This document shows, one piece after another, positions 54,044 through 64,000 of a stretch of 64,000 nt of DNA. The DNA is taken from assembly GCA_035578135.1 (NCBI GenBank), contig JAQJVK010000007.1, positions 5,253,609 through 5,317,608 on the forward strand. Reading direction: 5' to 3'. The stretch comes from Flexamia atlantica. Its lineage: Eukaryota; Arthropoda; Insecta; Hemiptera; Cicadellidae. A program made the position numbers and the translations under genes. How positions within the stretch are numbered: position 1 is the first letter of the stretch; each line of letters starts with the position of its first letter. The notes under the pieces were generated by a model. It was not told the origin of the DNA. It saw only the letters and a program-made list of their open reading frames with translations, and ran no database searches.

Positions 54044-55926
54044 GTACATCACACCTTCAATTTGATTTGTTCTGAGGTCCTCAGGTTTGCTCAAAATCTT
54101 GTTTTCAATTGTTTTAAAAGTAAGCTAACATATGTAGTGTAACGAAAATAATCAATTATTATTGATTTTTTTATTAAATACATTTTTTTAGTGGAGTGAA
54201 GCAGATTTTTATTTTATAAGTTCATAAAATAAAATTGAAATATGAATAAATTCTGCTAATAAATTTCTTATAACATAATTAACTATCAATTGGAAATGGG
54301 GTGGGCGAGCACTTGTACTTTTAGGATTACTCGATCACAAATAGCCTACTTGAGCATAGCTCGAGAAGTTAACTAGCTACTTACTTTACTTCATATTGTT
54401 ATCAAGAAGTTTTTTGAACAAGACAAACTGAATGAGCGTTTGTTTCCTTCCTATAAAAAACTTACGCAAAATAATAATCCATCAACTGAAAAGGAAATGA
54501 AGTTGATACGTAGCAAGAAATATTATTTTAAATTATCTGAAAATTTGGAGAATTTCAGCTACGTTTTTGTTGACATTAGAGTGCTATATAATACTCTATT
54601 AAAATCTGGTGTTTATTAATATTTTATCTTTTGAACCGAATGTCTCTCAGGATTCATTATTGATCCCTCATTTTATTTGTAAAAACTGTAAGAAAAATAT
54701 GAACCTGGGTGGGTGGGTGGAGAGGAAAGGAGATAGAGGGGGAGGGGGATAGCTTTGCCTCTGTTGCTCTGTCTATCTTTATTTTACTTTCATTTCTTGT
54801 TTTGTCTCTTTTCTTCCAAATTTTCTTAAATTAATTTGGTAAGAATAAAGTTTTTTTAACAACCAGTTTTAGGATGTAATTGAAAATATTCTTGACTACA
54901 GTAGTTATGACAAGAGTGATTCTCATGAAGTCAACAGGGCTCCCATTCAACCATGCAAACCTTAAAAAAAAAAATGAAAAAAATGAAATGAAAAATTCTT
55001 TATTTTAACAGGCAAAGTTAGGGCCACATGGCCCTTTCTTACACTTGACCTTCAAACCGTGAATAAGCCGTGAATTTCGCCTACCGTGAAAAACACGGAA
55101 GAAACCATGAACATTGCTATAAAACAAGAATCAAATGAAAAGTGGATTTGTTGATAATGTTTCAAGGTACCCAGCAACAACAACACGTGCAGAGTCGTAG
55201 TTAACACATTTATCTTCACTTGTATATTCAAACTGCAGTAATTCAGGGTGGCTACTGCATCGGGAATCCAGAAAACCGGGAATTAGCCGGGATTTTGTCA
55301 AACCGTGAAAAAACCGGGAAATAATTGGGAATCTCATGCAAAATCCGGGAAACGTGATTTTTTAAAGAACAATAATAAATATCCTATACAAACCAAAATT
55401 AAGAGAGTTAGCAAAAAACGCGAGATAATTTGCGTCATATATATTCTGTGCAACTTCTAAACCTAATGCGCAACAGCTTGCAGCACAGACGCTATCGAAG
55501 CAGTGACTGCCTTATCAGTGCAAAGTACAAGACAACAAGGTAGTGTCTAGCGCCACCCTCAGTGTCAAGGCTAATCAGTGGCGAAGATTATTGGTCGGCA
55601 GGATAGAGTTAATGACTTAATGTCCACCTGTTGATTGTTATGTGATCAGTATTTCTGTTCAAAATTGCTTGTCCATGGACAGTGAATTTCATGTCATTTA
55701 TACCATTAAAAACTGGAAAAAACATGAATTTCAATATTTAGTGAGAGTGGGAACCCTGAAGTTATTATACTCTTTAATTATTATTTTTATTTATTAAAAT
55801 GATTGAAATTTAACTTTTAATTGTTATAATAAGCTGTATTATGTACTATACTGAACTGAATTATGACTCAGTATCCCCACAGGAAGTCCAGACTCATCTA
55901 GCCTATATTTATAGATTACTTATTTG
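54044..55926. other. Intron with remnants of the GGGTGGGCGAG hAT family
   Basis: Region 54298-54370 (GGGGTGGGCGAGCACTTG, ATTACTCGATCAC) is a left-end remnant of the hAT family complete at 55927-57477, and TGTCTCTCAGGATTC then CATTTTATTTGTAAA near 54640 look like interior pieces. Around 55260-55340 repeated CCGGGAA / AAACCGTGAAAA motifs form a short degenerate repeat. No exon. Confidence 0.45.
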
Positions 55927-57477
55927 TAGGGGTGGGCGAGTAGTGGATTTTGAAGTCGAGTCGAGTATTAAGCCTAAAACTCGAGTATCGAGTCGAGTCG
56001 AGTCGAGTAGTTGTTTGTGGAAAGTAATGAAATTTTAATTTTTTCAACTAAAATCTTCCTTCAATTTTACTTATAAAATTGGTCTACTTTATTTAAGCTT
56101 ATGTTTTTATCTATTTCTTGGAAAAATAAAACTCTGATATTGTAATACCCCTGCATTGCATAAACCCTACTTTTAAATGAATAAGTTGACTATGCTAAAA
56201 AATCACTCAAAATAACAAATCAGTTAATGTAACAAGATCACAAAATAAATTTATGTAGAATATGCATAGTTGTAAACTTTAAGCAGTAATAAGATTTAAT
56301 TAATAGCCTACTATTTAAACAATCAAAAACTGTTTTATATTTTACCTAAAAATAATTGTTGGCCCTAATTAAAACCTTAGCAGAGAAATTGTGGAAGAAA
56401 GAACTAAAAACATCAGGGAGGAGAGCTGTGCCCAGTTATTTGTTTACTTCTCTAAACCCAAACCCGCCCCCTTGCCTGACTGCTGAACTATTGTTTTTGA
56501 CATCCAATCATTTGAGCATGAGTGACACAGCTGCGACCAGATAAGAATAAGATATCCCCCAATACAAAAATTATAAAACCTTAACTAATTGTTTTATGAA
56601 GTCCACTTTACCAATGAAGTCCACAATTTTCTTCTCATTTTTACAAATGAAATTAGACAGAAATGAAGGCTGAGTATCACTTCAAACATAAAATATAATT
56701 ACAAATTTGAAGTAGGTCAGAGCTAAATATAGATGCTGTAAGTTTTCAATTTCGAATTCAGAGACATCTCTCAGAATCTGGTATTTCTAGATAACTGTAA
56801 AAATCCATTCTTCTATGAGTTAATGAAATATTTTCGAGGTTACTGTTATGAGAAACTCGTGGACGGCTGCAAAAATCAATAGCGCATTTCTATCGGTCGC
56901 GGCTAAACGCGGATGTAGCTTTTCAAAACTCGCGATCTGCCGCGAAATACGATTGCGCGTATTTGCCGATCACCGAAAATCGGCAAATGTAGCGTTGCTA
57001 AAGTTGCGGTCAGCCAAGAAATACGAGCGCGCGTATTTGCCGATTGCCGAAAATCGGCAAATGTAGCCTTGAAAAGTCGCGGTCAGCCGCGAAAAACGAT
57101 CGCGTGTATTTGCCGATCGTAAATAAACGAAATACAACTTTGCGAAACTAGCGATCGGCCGTAAAAGTCAGTCTCGCGTATTTGCCGGCCACAAATGAAC
57201 AGAAAATGCTGCTTTATTGTGAAACTAGCGAGGAGCCGCAATAAACAATTTGCTGGTTGCGGATGAACGGCAGATGTAGCTTTGCGTAACTCGCAATCGT
57301 CTGTAAAATTTGATCGCACAAACGAAAATCGCACGTAAATTCGGCCGCTGCGTAAACGGCGGGAGTAACTAACTACTCGACTCGTTTTAGTCGAGTAGTT
57401 GGAACTACTCGACTCGACCTCGAGTAGTAGCAACTACTCGAGTAATTACTCGACTGTCAAGTACTCGCCCACCCCTA
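55927..57477. mobile_element. hAT-type element, complete (1.55 kb)
   Basis: The perfect 8-bp duplication CTTATTTG lies at 55919-55926 and 57478-57485. The termini are TAGGGGTGGGCGAGTAGTGG and the inverse CGCCCACCCCTA, with subterminal GTCGAGTCGAG and ACTACTCGA blocks. Its interior right half is a series of diverged ~90-bp units around CGCGTATTTGCCGAT and GAAACTCGCG (56830-57320). No transposase ORF. It lies in the last Smrter intron, 200 bp before the final acceptor. Confidence 0.9.
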
Positions 57478-57570
57478 CTTATTTGTGAACTTTACGTAAA
57501 CAAATATAAATAACCTCATGCTTGACTTGAAGAGATAATTTCTTTAGATAAATTTTGCCTCTGTGATTTA

Positions 57571-57640
57571 AAATACAGTACCCCTCTGAATATCCGGATT
57601 AATTTGATGGAGATCCGTCTGCGTAGCAAAAAAAGATGAT
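57571..57640. mobile_element. pogo-like element end, fragment
   Basis: ACAGTACCCCTCTGAATATC and CGGATTAATTTGATGG resemble the left end of the pogo/Tigger-like elements (CAGTACACCTCGGATTATCC). Only this end is present, about 40-100 bp before the last splice acceptor. Confidence 0.45.
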
Positions 57641-57677
57641 CCAAAATCACCATAACAGCCTTTTGTTTTGTTTTTAG

Positions 57678-58367
57678 GGATTTCACAGAGACAGTCCTGA
57701 AGCAAATGGGAAGTTGTCTCCTTTAAAGACCGGGGGACTTTCGATGACTGGAAGTCCGGATCCGAAGCAAGGTTCCTTAACACTCGGAGATCATATCGAG
57801 TCAATAATAAATAAAGACTATCCTCCGACATCCCGTCATGCTCAGTTCCAAGGGTACGAACCCCAAGCTTGGAAGTTGCGAAGAGCTCTTCAGCAGAAGG
57901 AACTAGATCAGAGCCAAAGTTTACGTGAGAAGAACGATGAGAGAAACATTGTGAGAATGGCAGGCCCCCCTTCACCATCTTCCCGCACAAGATTCTACGA
58001 ACCTCCTGCAGTACCTATCTCGCCTCTGGACTACGTCAAGAATCGTATCGTAGAAGTTATGAGGACATCGGAGGAAGAAGGAGGTTCCAAGAGTGGGGGA
58101 GGGGAAAGTCCTGGAGGCGGTGAGATGGTAATCGACGAAGGAGAGGAACAGCAGACTGCTCGCACAGCTACGTCTCAGGCTCCTGCCCCTTTCATAGCCA
58201 CATCTGCTGCGTATACTTACCCCTTCTCAGCTCTGAGCCTCAACACAGCCCCTCCCGCGGTGCCCGTGTCTGTGGCCAACATGACTGCCAAGCAACCTGC
58301 GGACTCTGTCCCCGAGCCTGCCCCCCTACTCTCCGCACAGTACGAACCGCTGTCAGATGAGGATTAG
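57678..58367 (+). CDS. Smr: Smrter terminal coding exon with CoRNR box and acidic C-terminus
   Basis: The acceptor TTTGTTTTTAG opens the exon at phase 0: GFHRDSPEANGKLSPLKTGG, then GSLTLGDHIESIINKDYPPT. The core I-E-S-I-I within LGDHIESIINKDY fits the CoRNR consensus, and its setting (a leucine-x-D-H before it, a D-Y/F after it) matches one of the receptor-interaction motifs of vertebrate NCoR/SMRT. Next come HAQFQGYEPQAWKLRRALQQ, PLDYVKNRIVEVMRTSEEE, a Gly/Ser linker and the C-terminus EPAPLLSAQYEPLSDED before TAG at 58365-58367, which closely resembles the end of vertebrate NCoR1. About 229 codons. This is the part of the protein that docks onto nuclear receptors. Confidence 0.95.
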   Translation, partial: GFHRDSPEANGKLSPLKTGGLSMTGSPDPKQGSLTLGDHIESIINKDYPPTSRHAQFQGYEPQAWKLRRALQQKELDQSQSLREKNDERNIVRMAGPPSPSSRTRFYEPPAVPISPLDYVKNRIVEVMRTSEEEGGSKSGGGESPGGGEMVIDEGEEQQTARTATSQAPAPFIATSAAYTYPFSALSLNTAPPAVPVSVANMTAKQPADSVPEPAPLLSAQYEPLSDED

Positions 58368-58618
58368 TGGTCGATTTGCCTGCTGGACTTCTCAGCGTTC
58401 CTCGGAGGCTGGCACGCTTGGATGGAATATCTTCCGACTTCCTCTGAAAATTGTCTAACAAAATCCACCTCGAGAGACTGAGTCTATTCCGTGCATGCGA
58501 TACTCGATTTTATTCTTTCTGCCTTTATCGAGCTGTTTTGTTCTACTTTTGTTACTTTATTTATCGATAACACGCTCAGAACAAAAGTGTTTAGTTTTGA
58601 TGAGCCTCTATGGTGTCA

Positions 58619-58624
58619 AATAAA
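58619..58624 (+). terminator. Proximal poly(A) signal AATAAA
   Basis: Canonical hexamer about 250 bp after the stop codon, followed by GTTACAATGG and a GT-rich stretch (ACAATTGTTGGC), a plausible downstream element. Confidence 0.5.
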
Positions 58625-59999
58625 AGTTACAATGGTGGATATATAACAATTGTTGGCTATTATTTTTAACTTTTCATCCTTTGGTCACACCTCAAGATGC
58701 AGTCTTTGAACTTTCCTTTAAGTGTCAGTACTAATATGGAAATTTGTTGCGTGTTTTACATAAAATAATTGTAATTCGACTTTGCTCAAAAATAATGTAG
58801 GCCTATTGGTAATGAATATATTTCAATTAATCTAAGATTTAGCCTAAGAAATAATGTAATTACATGTGAACAACTCGGAGCTATTTGTTCATTATATTTC
58901 TTGTGATCGGCTAAGCTAGTTATTGTAAATAATGTGTTGCAGGCACGGTTTAATGAAACAGTAGGAATTGATAGCCGTATGATATTGTTCGAGTCTGAGT
59001 TATATACTTGTGTTATCCATATGCCTAAGTTTTCTGTTTAGAAATCATTATTGTCAGTTAAAATCTAGTATGTTTTTTTTTAATTTTCGAGGGATCAAAG
59101 TTTTGTTCATTCCACTGTAATTAAGAACTTTTAACATTGTGACTGATTATAAATGTTGCATTTTAGTGTATGTATTTTCTATTAAGAATCAGCTGATCAA
59201 ACAGCATTATGTTTTCAATTTTTTTACTCAACAGCCTTTGGTATCCCTTTTTGTTCTATTTATTTTGTATTAAGCCAAACAAAAAAGTCGTGTACATTAT
59301 GCAAATAATTTGTTATAAGCGAGTCGGAATACTTTAGTGGTGCGTGATCGAACTGTCTCCTCGTAGGATCTTTGTATAAACGTTTGTCGTTTGTGTTTAC
59401 CTGCTGGCATCGTGATCGATTAGTTTATTATGAATTTCACTTTGATGTTTTGTGAACTGTGCATCGGACGTTTTCACAATTATTTATCACGATGTAAATA
59501 ACTGTAGATGAAAACCATTTAGTGTAACTGTTGTAAATATGAATTTTAGTTTTTTAAGTATAAGAAAAAAAGCTGGTTATTCCTTCCTTCATACGAATTT
59601 AATCCAATAGTACATTTTTAGCGGATTAAGATAATTGTATATATTTTCTGTGAAAATACTTATTTTTTCTTTTTTGTCATATAAACAGTTTTTAAAGTGT
59701 TCAATTTCTATAAAGCTGTTTCATGGTTTTGGAAAATTAATAAATTTAATTTTGTCTATGTTTTTGCGCGTTGTTAATCTTGATCCACTGAACATGGCCA
59801 AAGAACGCTTGTTGCTTTTGGGACCTCGTGTTCTGACTGTGATGCTTGTAGTCTTGTGCATAACACTGACTGCTTGTGGATTCTGCCATCCCATGTATAT
59901 TTTTATACAGAAAGCTATTAATCTATTGATTTCATCTTGTAAAAGAGCATTAAAACTTGAATTTTTTATCTTGATATATGTCAAGTTGTTTAAATACAA

Positions 60000-60005
60000 A
60001 ATAAA
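60000..60005 (+). terminator. Distal poly(A) signal AATAAA
   Basis: Canonical hexamer in TACAAAATAAAATAGG followed by T-rich TTTATATTTTTGTTT, a good downstream U-rich element. A further AATAAA occurs at 60446-60451. Confidence 0.5.
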
Positions 60006-60025
60006 ATAGGTTTTTATATTTATAT

Positions 60026-61029
60026 TTTTGTTTATTTTCCTTTTTAGAAAAAAAGTAAATGTGTGGCAATTCAGCAGTTAGGTTTTAAGTTTAGAGACCA
60101 AATATTGTATAAAGGGAGCCAGTTCTATTTGATAATCTGGAATTATAATTATAATCTAATATAATTTATTACAATTAAAAATGGAACAACTCCTTAAGAA
60201 TTTTTAACCGGTGCCTAGTTTAATTACAAATGATTTAAACAATTGTGTTTGTAGAAAGTAATCAAACAATTTACATTTTGTCATATTTCCTTGTATTCGC
60301 AATGCCGCTCAAACCGTATCATTAATAAAATTAACTATTGATAATATTTGAGCAAAGGATGAAAGTAAAAGTTATTTGGAATGATCAAATTTATATTAAA
60401 TGCTGCAGCCAAGGTGTTTTTATGCATTACATGTTGAAAGCAAAAAATAAAATAGCTTAAAAATGTGTGATGTGGCCCTTTATTTTAAAGCTGCCACTGA
60501 AAATCAAAACGGTCAATGTTTGAATGGTGCTTACTGTTGGATGTCAGACAGTAAAGATTTTGGTTAAACACAATGTGTACATATTTTGTCCTATCAATAT
60601 TCAATTACAAGGATTGGATTTCTGTCTGGTAACTGAACCACTTCTTCTAAAATAATTGGACTAAGTAACAAAACCATACTAAGTAACTAAGTACCATATC
60701 GGACTAAGTAATTAAGTATTTTTTAGTTAAATCAAAGTATAATATGGTTGTACAATAGAGAGTTTGAAATACCGGATTATTGTGTATGAAATCATCATTG
60801 TGTACTTGAGTTAGATTTTCCTACCAATAACTTTTTTCATATTTCTAGGGCTTCTTTCCCATTAATTGTAATCCATAATGATCTATCATAATATCGTCCT
60901 AATTTTTCATTACTTGATTAAAAACTTAATGTTTTTATATTGAAATTAATTTATATGCACTTTAAATAATATTATGTGTAATTTCATCTCATTTTTAATT
61001 TATTTCAAAAACTAACAAATTGAAGTCTC
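60026..61029. other. AT-rich region after the gene
   Basis: No coding potential or structured repeat is visible. TAAGTAACTAAGT-type short repeats occur around 60660-60715. Confidence 0.4.
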
Positions 61030-61266
61030 TCTCTCTCTCTTTAAAAAAGAGAGTGGCGGCCTCTCTTTTACCTTACCTTTGCCCCGCCCACATAGACTAT
61101 TGATCTGTGCGTGGACGTTATCAAGCAAAGGTAAGGGGTGAGCCGGTACAGTACAAGGGTGAACAGTACTGCTAAAAGTATGCGACAAGCCCGGGTCTCG
61201 AACCTGCGACGCTTTGAGGCCACAGTTCCGAGGCCGAGCGCGCTACCAACTGCGCCACCGACTCAC
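61030..61266 (-). mobile_element. tRNA-derived SINE (reverse strand)
   Basis: Minus strand reads GTCGGTGGCGCAGTTGGTAG (box A TGGCGCAGTTGG) then GCGTCGCAGGTTCGAGACCC (box B GGTTCGAGACC) about 50 bp apart, as in tRNA-derived pol III promoters. The tail direction is leftward, ending at the CT-rich repeat 61026-61060. The region between box B and the tail contains GTACTGTACCGGCTCACC. A cloverleaf with a paired acceptor stem is not evident, so this is a SINE rather than a tRNA gene. Confidence 0.65.
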
Positions 61267-62463
61267 TACAAAGAGAGAACTGCAACTAATGAGAAACAAA
61301 TTACAGTTAATTTCTGCAAACTCAAAATTTTCTTCAGAGTCTACGATTTTCTTTTGAATTGTTTTTACGTTCTTCTTAGGCATAGTTCAGAGTTCATTCT
61401 TGATTGTTTAAAAAAAATTATCTGAGATGTAGGATTAAACCAAATAAAAATAAGTGTTTTAGAGGTAACAACAATGACGCTGGACGAGATATGATCCATG
61501 TCACATTACTTTGAGATATACAGGTCAATTTTGACTTGTGGAGGTAAAGTGGAAATTAAGTTTGACATCCACTGAACTTAGAGTTGTAGAAGTAATTTTG
61601 ATGTTTCTTAAATTTGTAGAGGTAAAATGTAATCGTCAAATTATTTTGACTAAATCAGCATGGTTTTGTTTTTGACTAAAACAGGTTTTTCCAAGCGAAT
61701 TGAAAAAAATCCAATATAAAAGATTATGAGGTTCGAGTTAGCGAGAGTTGGCTGTATTCTTGTGTGATGTGTATGGAAAATGACACCAAGAATGTTAAAT
61801 CACAAGTGTACCTTAAACATTTGATTTTTTAATTCAATCACATAACCTTAACTCATTTGTTTCTTCTAAAAAGAATATGAATTAATTATCGACAAAACAG
61901 CAGATTAAAACAAATAAAACTGGGAAGCATTTCATCATAGGCAATATCTGCACATTAAGAATGGGTTATTTCCAGTCCTTTTGAGGAAGCTACCTTGAAT
62001 AATCTATATTTATGGTGAGTGAGCAAAGCCCTTACTCACTGATTGGCTGGCTGGCTCATCACCAACTCTCCCACTTCCAATGCACCTAAAACACTGAAAT
62101 TTTGTACAATCATGCTTAGGAATACAATTGGGCAACTAAGTTATTTTGGTTTTCACCCTGATCTGCCCCTCATGCTTTGCCACAGACCCTGACTAAGTAC
62201 CCGTGTTATCCTAATGCCAGAAATAAAATAAATCCATAAAACTGAATGTTCAAAAATGTGTGATTAAATAGTACAACAGCAACACAGCTGTCAAGTCAAC
62301 CTCATTACAGTAATCGAATATAATGAATCGTTTACAACAGTTACTTAAGAAGACTTCTCTTTTTCACAGCAGCTGGGTCATTTAAGGCATGACAAGATAG
62401 GCCTAGTAGTGGCTACAATTGGTCACTCAACTACTGTGCTACTGTTGACTATTTTAACCACAG
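61267..62463. other. Intergenic-looking sequence
   Basis: Nothing coding. A tract at 62015-62060 with GAGTGAGCAAAGCCCTTACT then GGCTGGCTGGCTC is a low-complexity repeat end. Confidence 0.35.
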
Positions 62464-62720
62464 GGTGTTTGGAAAAAACTCCCATTATTTTAAAATGATA
62501 TTTGAATCATAAAAACAAGCTCAAAAATCAATGAACATGTTTCCAAACCTGTAGTCTTCCGTCTAGCTGTCTGTACTTGTGTTTTACTTAATTTAGCATA
62601 ACTTTATAATGATTTGAAGAAAAAAAAACAGACTTTCAGTAGAACTTTGATAGGTAAGACGACTCTCTAGGGGTTTAGAAAACAGTCTTCTTATTGAGGA
62701 TCTCTTCTTACTAAGTGTCA
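62464..62720. mobile_element. mariner-type MITE, left-end fragment
   Basis: Begins CAGGGTGTTTGGAAAAAACT and continues with the TTCCGTCTAGCTGTCTG and TTAGCATAACTTTATAATG phrases that resemble the arms of the CAGGGTGT elements at 26878 and 27756. No right end was found, so it is a truncated copy. Confidence 0.55.
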
Positions 62721-64000
62721 GGATAGTGGCTTGATTTGGTTAACAGTCAAAGTATCAAGGTTACTGGAATCTCTGGAAATCCTTTATAATAAGTGTATTT
62801 TAGAGCAGCCCTCTCTAAAACATTGGTTCCAATTTCAGTGTTGTAGTGTTATTCTTTTCCTAAAAGAACAAGTTGAAGTTGGCAAGTAATTGGTTTGTGA
62901 TAATTATAAACAATAATAGACGATGAATTTTTCAAAATTGTGTTAATGAACTAAATTAAATTATGTAGATGAAATATTATTGAATTCATTAGCAATATAT
63001 CCGATTATTTTATCATCGGATATTCTTTGTGCATATTAATTACTTTGCGTTTAAAATAAAAAATGAGGGGTTTCTCACACATATTCTATGTATGCAACAC
63101 CAACACAGCTCACATTAACAACATCAACATAATATCTAAACTTCATTTTTTTAATAAAAAACACATGAGTGACCTGTCAATTGTCATAAATGTCAGACAA
63201 GGTTGGGAAGGGGGGAGGGGTTTAAGTTTGAACTTGGAACAGCAGACTGCTCCAAGACTGCTCCATTCTATGAGTATCCAAATGGATGTTCATCATTTAC
63301 CCCAAATCATCCGTTCTGGTGATTCACTCACTGTAAGAACTTCGCCCATATAAGTACAAGAACTATGCAATGTAAGGTTAGTTCTGAGTGTGTGGTCATT
63401 CATGAGTTTGACCACAGAGAAGGTAGAGACAGATGTCTAACGGGATAGGCCGGCGAGGTACAGCCGGTAGTAGTTCCTCGCAGCGCCACTAGAGTGTGCG
63501 GGAGCCGCTGCAGGCAGCTTTGGCGTACCGTGCTCATCCCACCCCTTCAGCCAGCCTTCCCCTCCAGCGCGTGCGTGCGGCTCCGCCCGCCGCGCTGCTC
63601 TGTCCCCGTGCCGGGGCCGGGCCTACAGCTAGCAGTACTGACTGCTGGTGTATCGCTGTTTCGTTTCGCAACCTCTCACTTTTCCCTTCATGAGGCCTAC
63701 GAAATGCATATTCACTTGACTTGCTCATTTTGTCATTGTATTAGTCAAGAACCTCTAACATGGCAGTTTACCTGTATAGAAAGGTTACAGGAAAAAATAC
63801 TGTATTATAGATTTTAGAATATTTTAAAACTTATACAATTTAATATTCAGAAAAAACGTATTATTAAAAGTGATTTTTTATGTACGTTAAAAGGATAAAT
63901 AAATCGAGAACAAATTTCATTTGAAAACAAATATATACATATTGAAAAGGGCAAATAGGAGAATGTAGTTTTTACATAAAAATACAAATAAAAAGTTCTA
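62721..64000. other. Downstream sequence with a GC-rich island
   Basis: Mostly AT-rich and featureless, but 63455-63660 is conspicuously GC-rich (GCGGCTCCGCCCGCCGCGCT, GTGCCGGGGCCGGGCC) with several CpGs. It could be the promoter or first exon of a neighbouring gene running out of the window. The overlapping open frames on both strands there look like composition effects and show no domain I recognise. Confidence 0.35.

Larger units (their letters stand above)
58368..60025 (+). other. Smr: Probable Smrter 3'UTR with alternative poly(A) sites
   Basis: No repeats interrupt the first 1.6 kb after the stop, unlike the introns, which fits a transcribed and constrained 3'UTR. Several TGTAAATA motifs (58924-58931, 59492-59499 and 59533-59540) match the Pumilio-response core TGTANATA. 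The exact end is not determinable; AATAAA at 58619-58624 and 60000-60005 are the main candidates. The short open frame at 59635-60009 shows no recognisable protein. Confidence 0.55.

Noticed and set aside
59635..60009. A 124-residue membrane-protein gene in the 3'UTR
   Set aside because: Hydrophobic only because of T-rich composition; no conserved features, and it lies within the probable Smrter 3'UTR.
61190..61266. Functional tRNA gene
   Set aside because: Same reasoning: good internal promoter boxes but no clean cloverleaf, and SINE-like flanking sequence.

Overview
The window is animal nuclear DNA, most likely from an insect, and possibly a hemipteran given its transposon-bloated, AT-rich introns (the lineage is an inference). 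It carries the 3' part of one large spliced gene on the + strand, an orthologue of the nuclear-receptor corepressor Smrter (SMRT/NCoR family). I can trace seven coding exons: 11251-11415 (left edge uncertain), 13712-13934, 32572-33052, 39978-40134, 51324-51619, 53815-54043 and 57678-58367. Splice phases match at every junction and the exons sum to 747 codons including the stop. Family signatures are a GSITQGTP stretch, an IIMNDYITSQQM stretch, two CoRNR-type nuclear-receptor docking boxes and a conserved acidic C-terminus. The N-terminal repression and SANT domains would lie upstream, outside the window. A 3'UTR with several poly(A) signals follows; the last ~4 kb hold no gene I recognise.

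Nearly everything else is intronic repeat DNA, layered by nested insertion. Region 1-11.2 kb holds hAT-type elements proven by 8-bp target duplications (629-2147, 4139-8917 with 5084-7317 inside it, 9208-10676). From 11.35 to 21.7 kb there is a 64-bp minisatellite whose unit contains the exon end and its splice donor. It sits at the 5' end of two consecutive introns, and the second array is split by nested LINEs. Region 22.7-31.4 kb is a pile of foldback and TIR elements: a Penelope-like foldback, a piggyBac-type MITE, and mariner/pogo-type elements with TA duplications. Region 33.6-39.4 kb is one giant inverted repeat that fills most of its intron. Region 42.4-51.0 kb holds a Penelope-like GIY-YIG fragment, a truncated LINE and a long CR1-like LINE with coiled-coil, SGNH-esterase, endonuclease and RT domains. 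A 1.55-kb hAT element lies in the last intron.

The one host gene is interrupted by introns of about 2.3, 18.6, 6.9, 11.2, 2.2 and 3.6 kb. The most unusual host-level feature is the tandem array of splice-donor-containing units fused to a Smrter exon. The most unusual transposon-level features are large inverted repeats that would make long double-stranded structures in the nascent Smrter transcript. All calls come from reading the sequence; no database search was possible.
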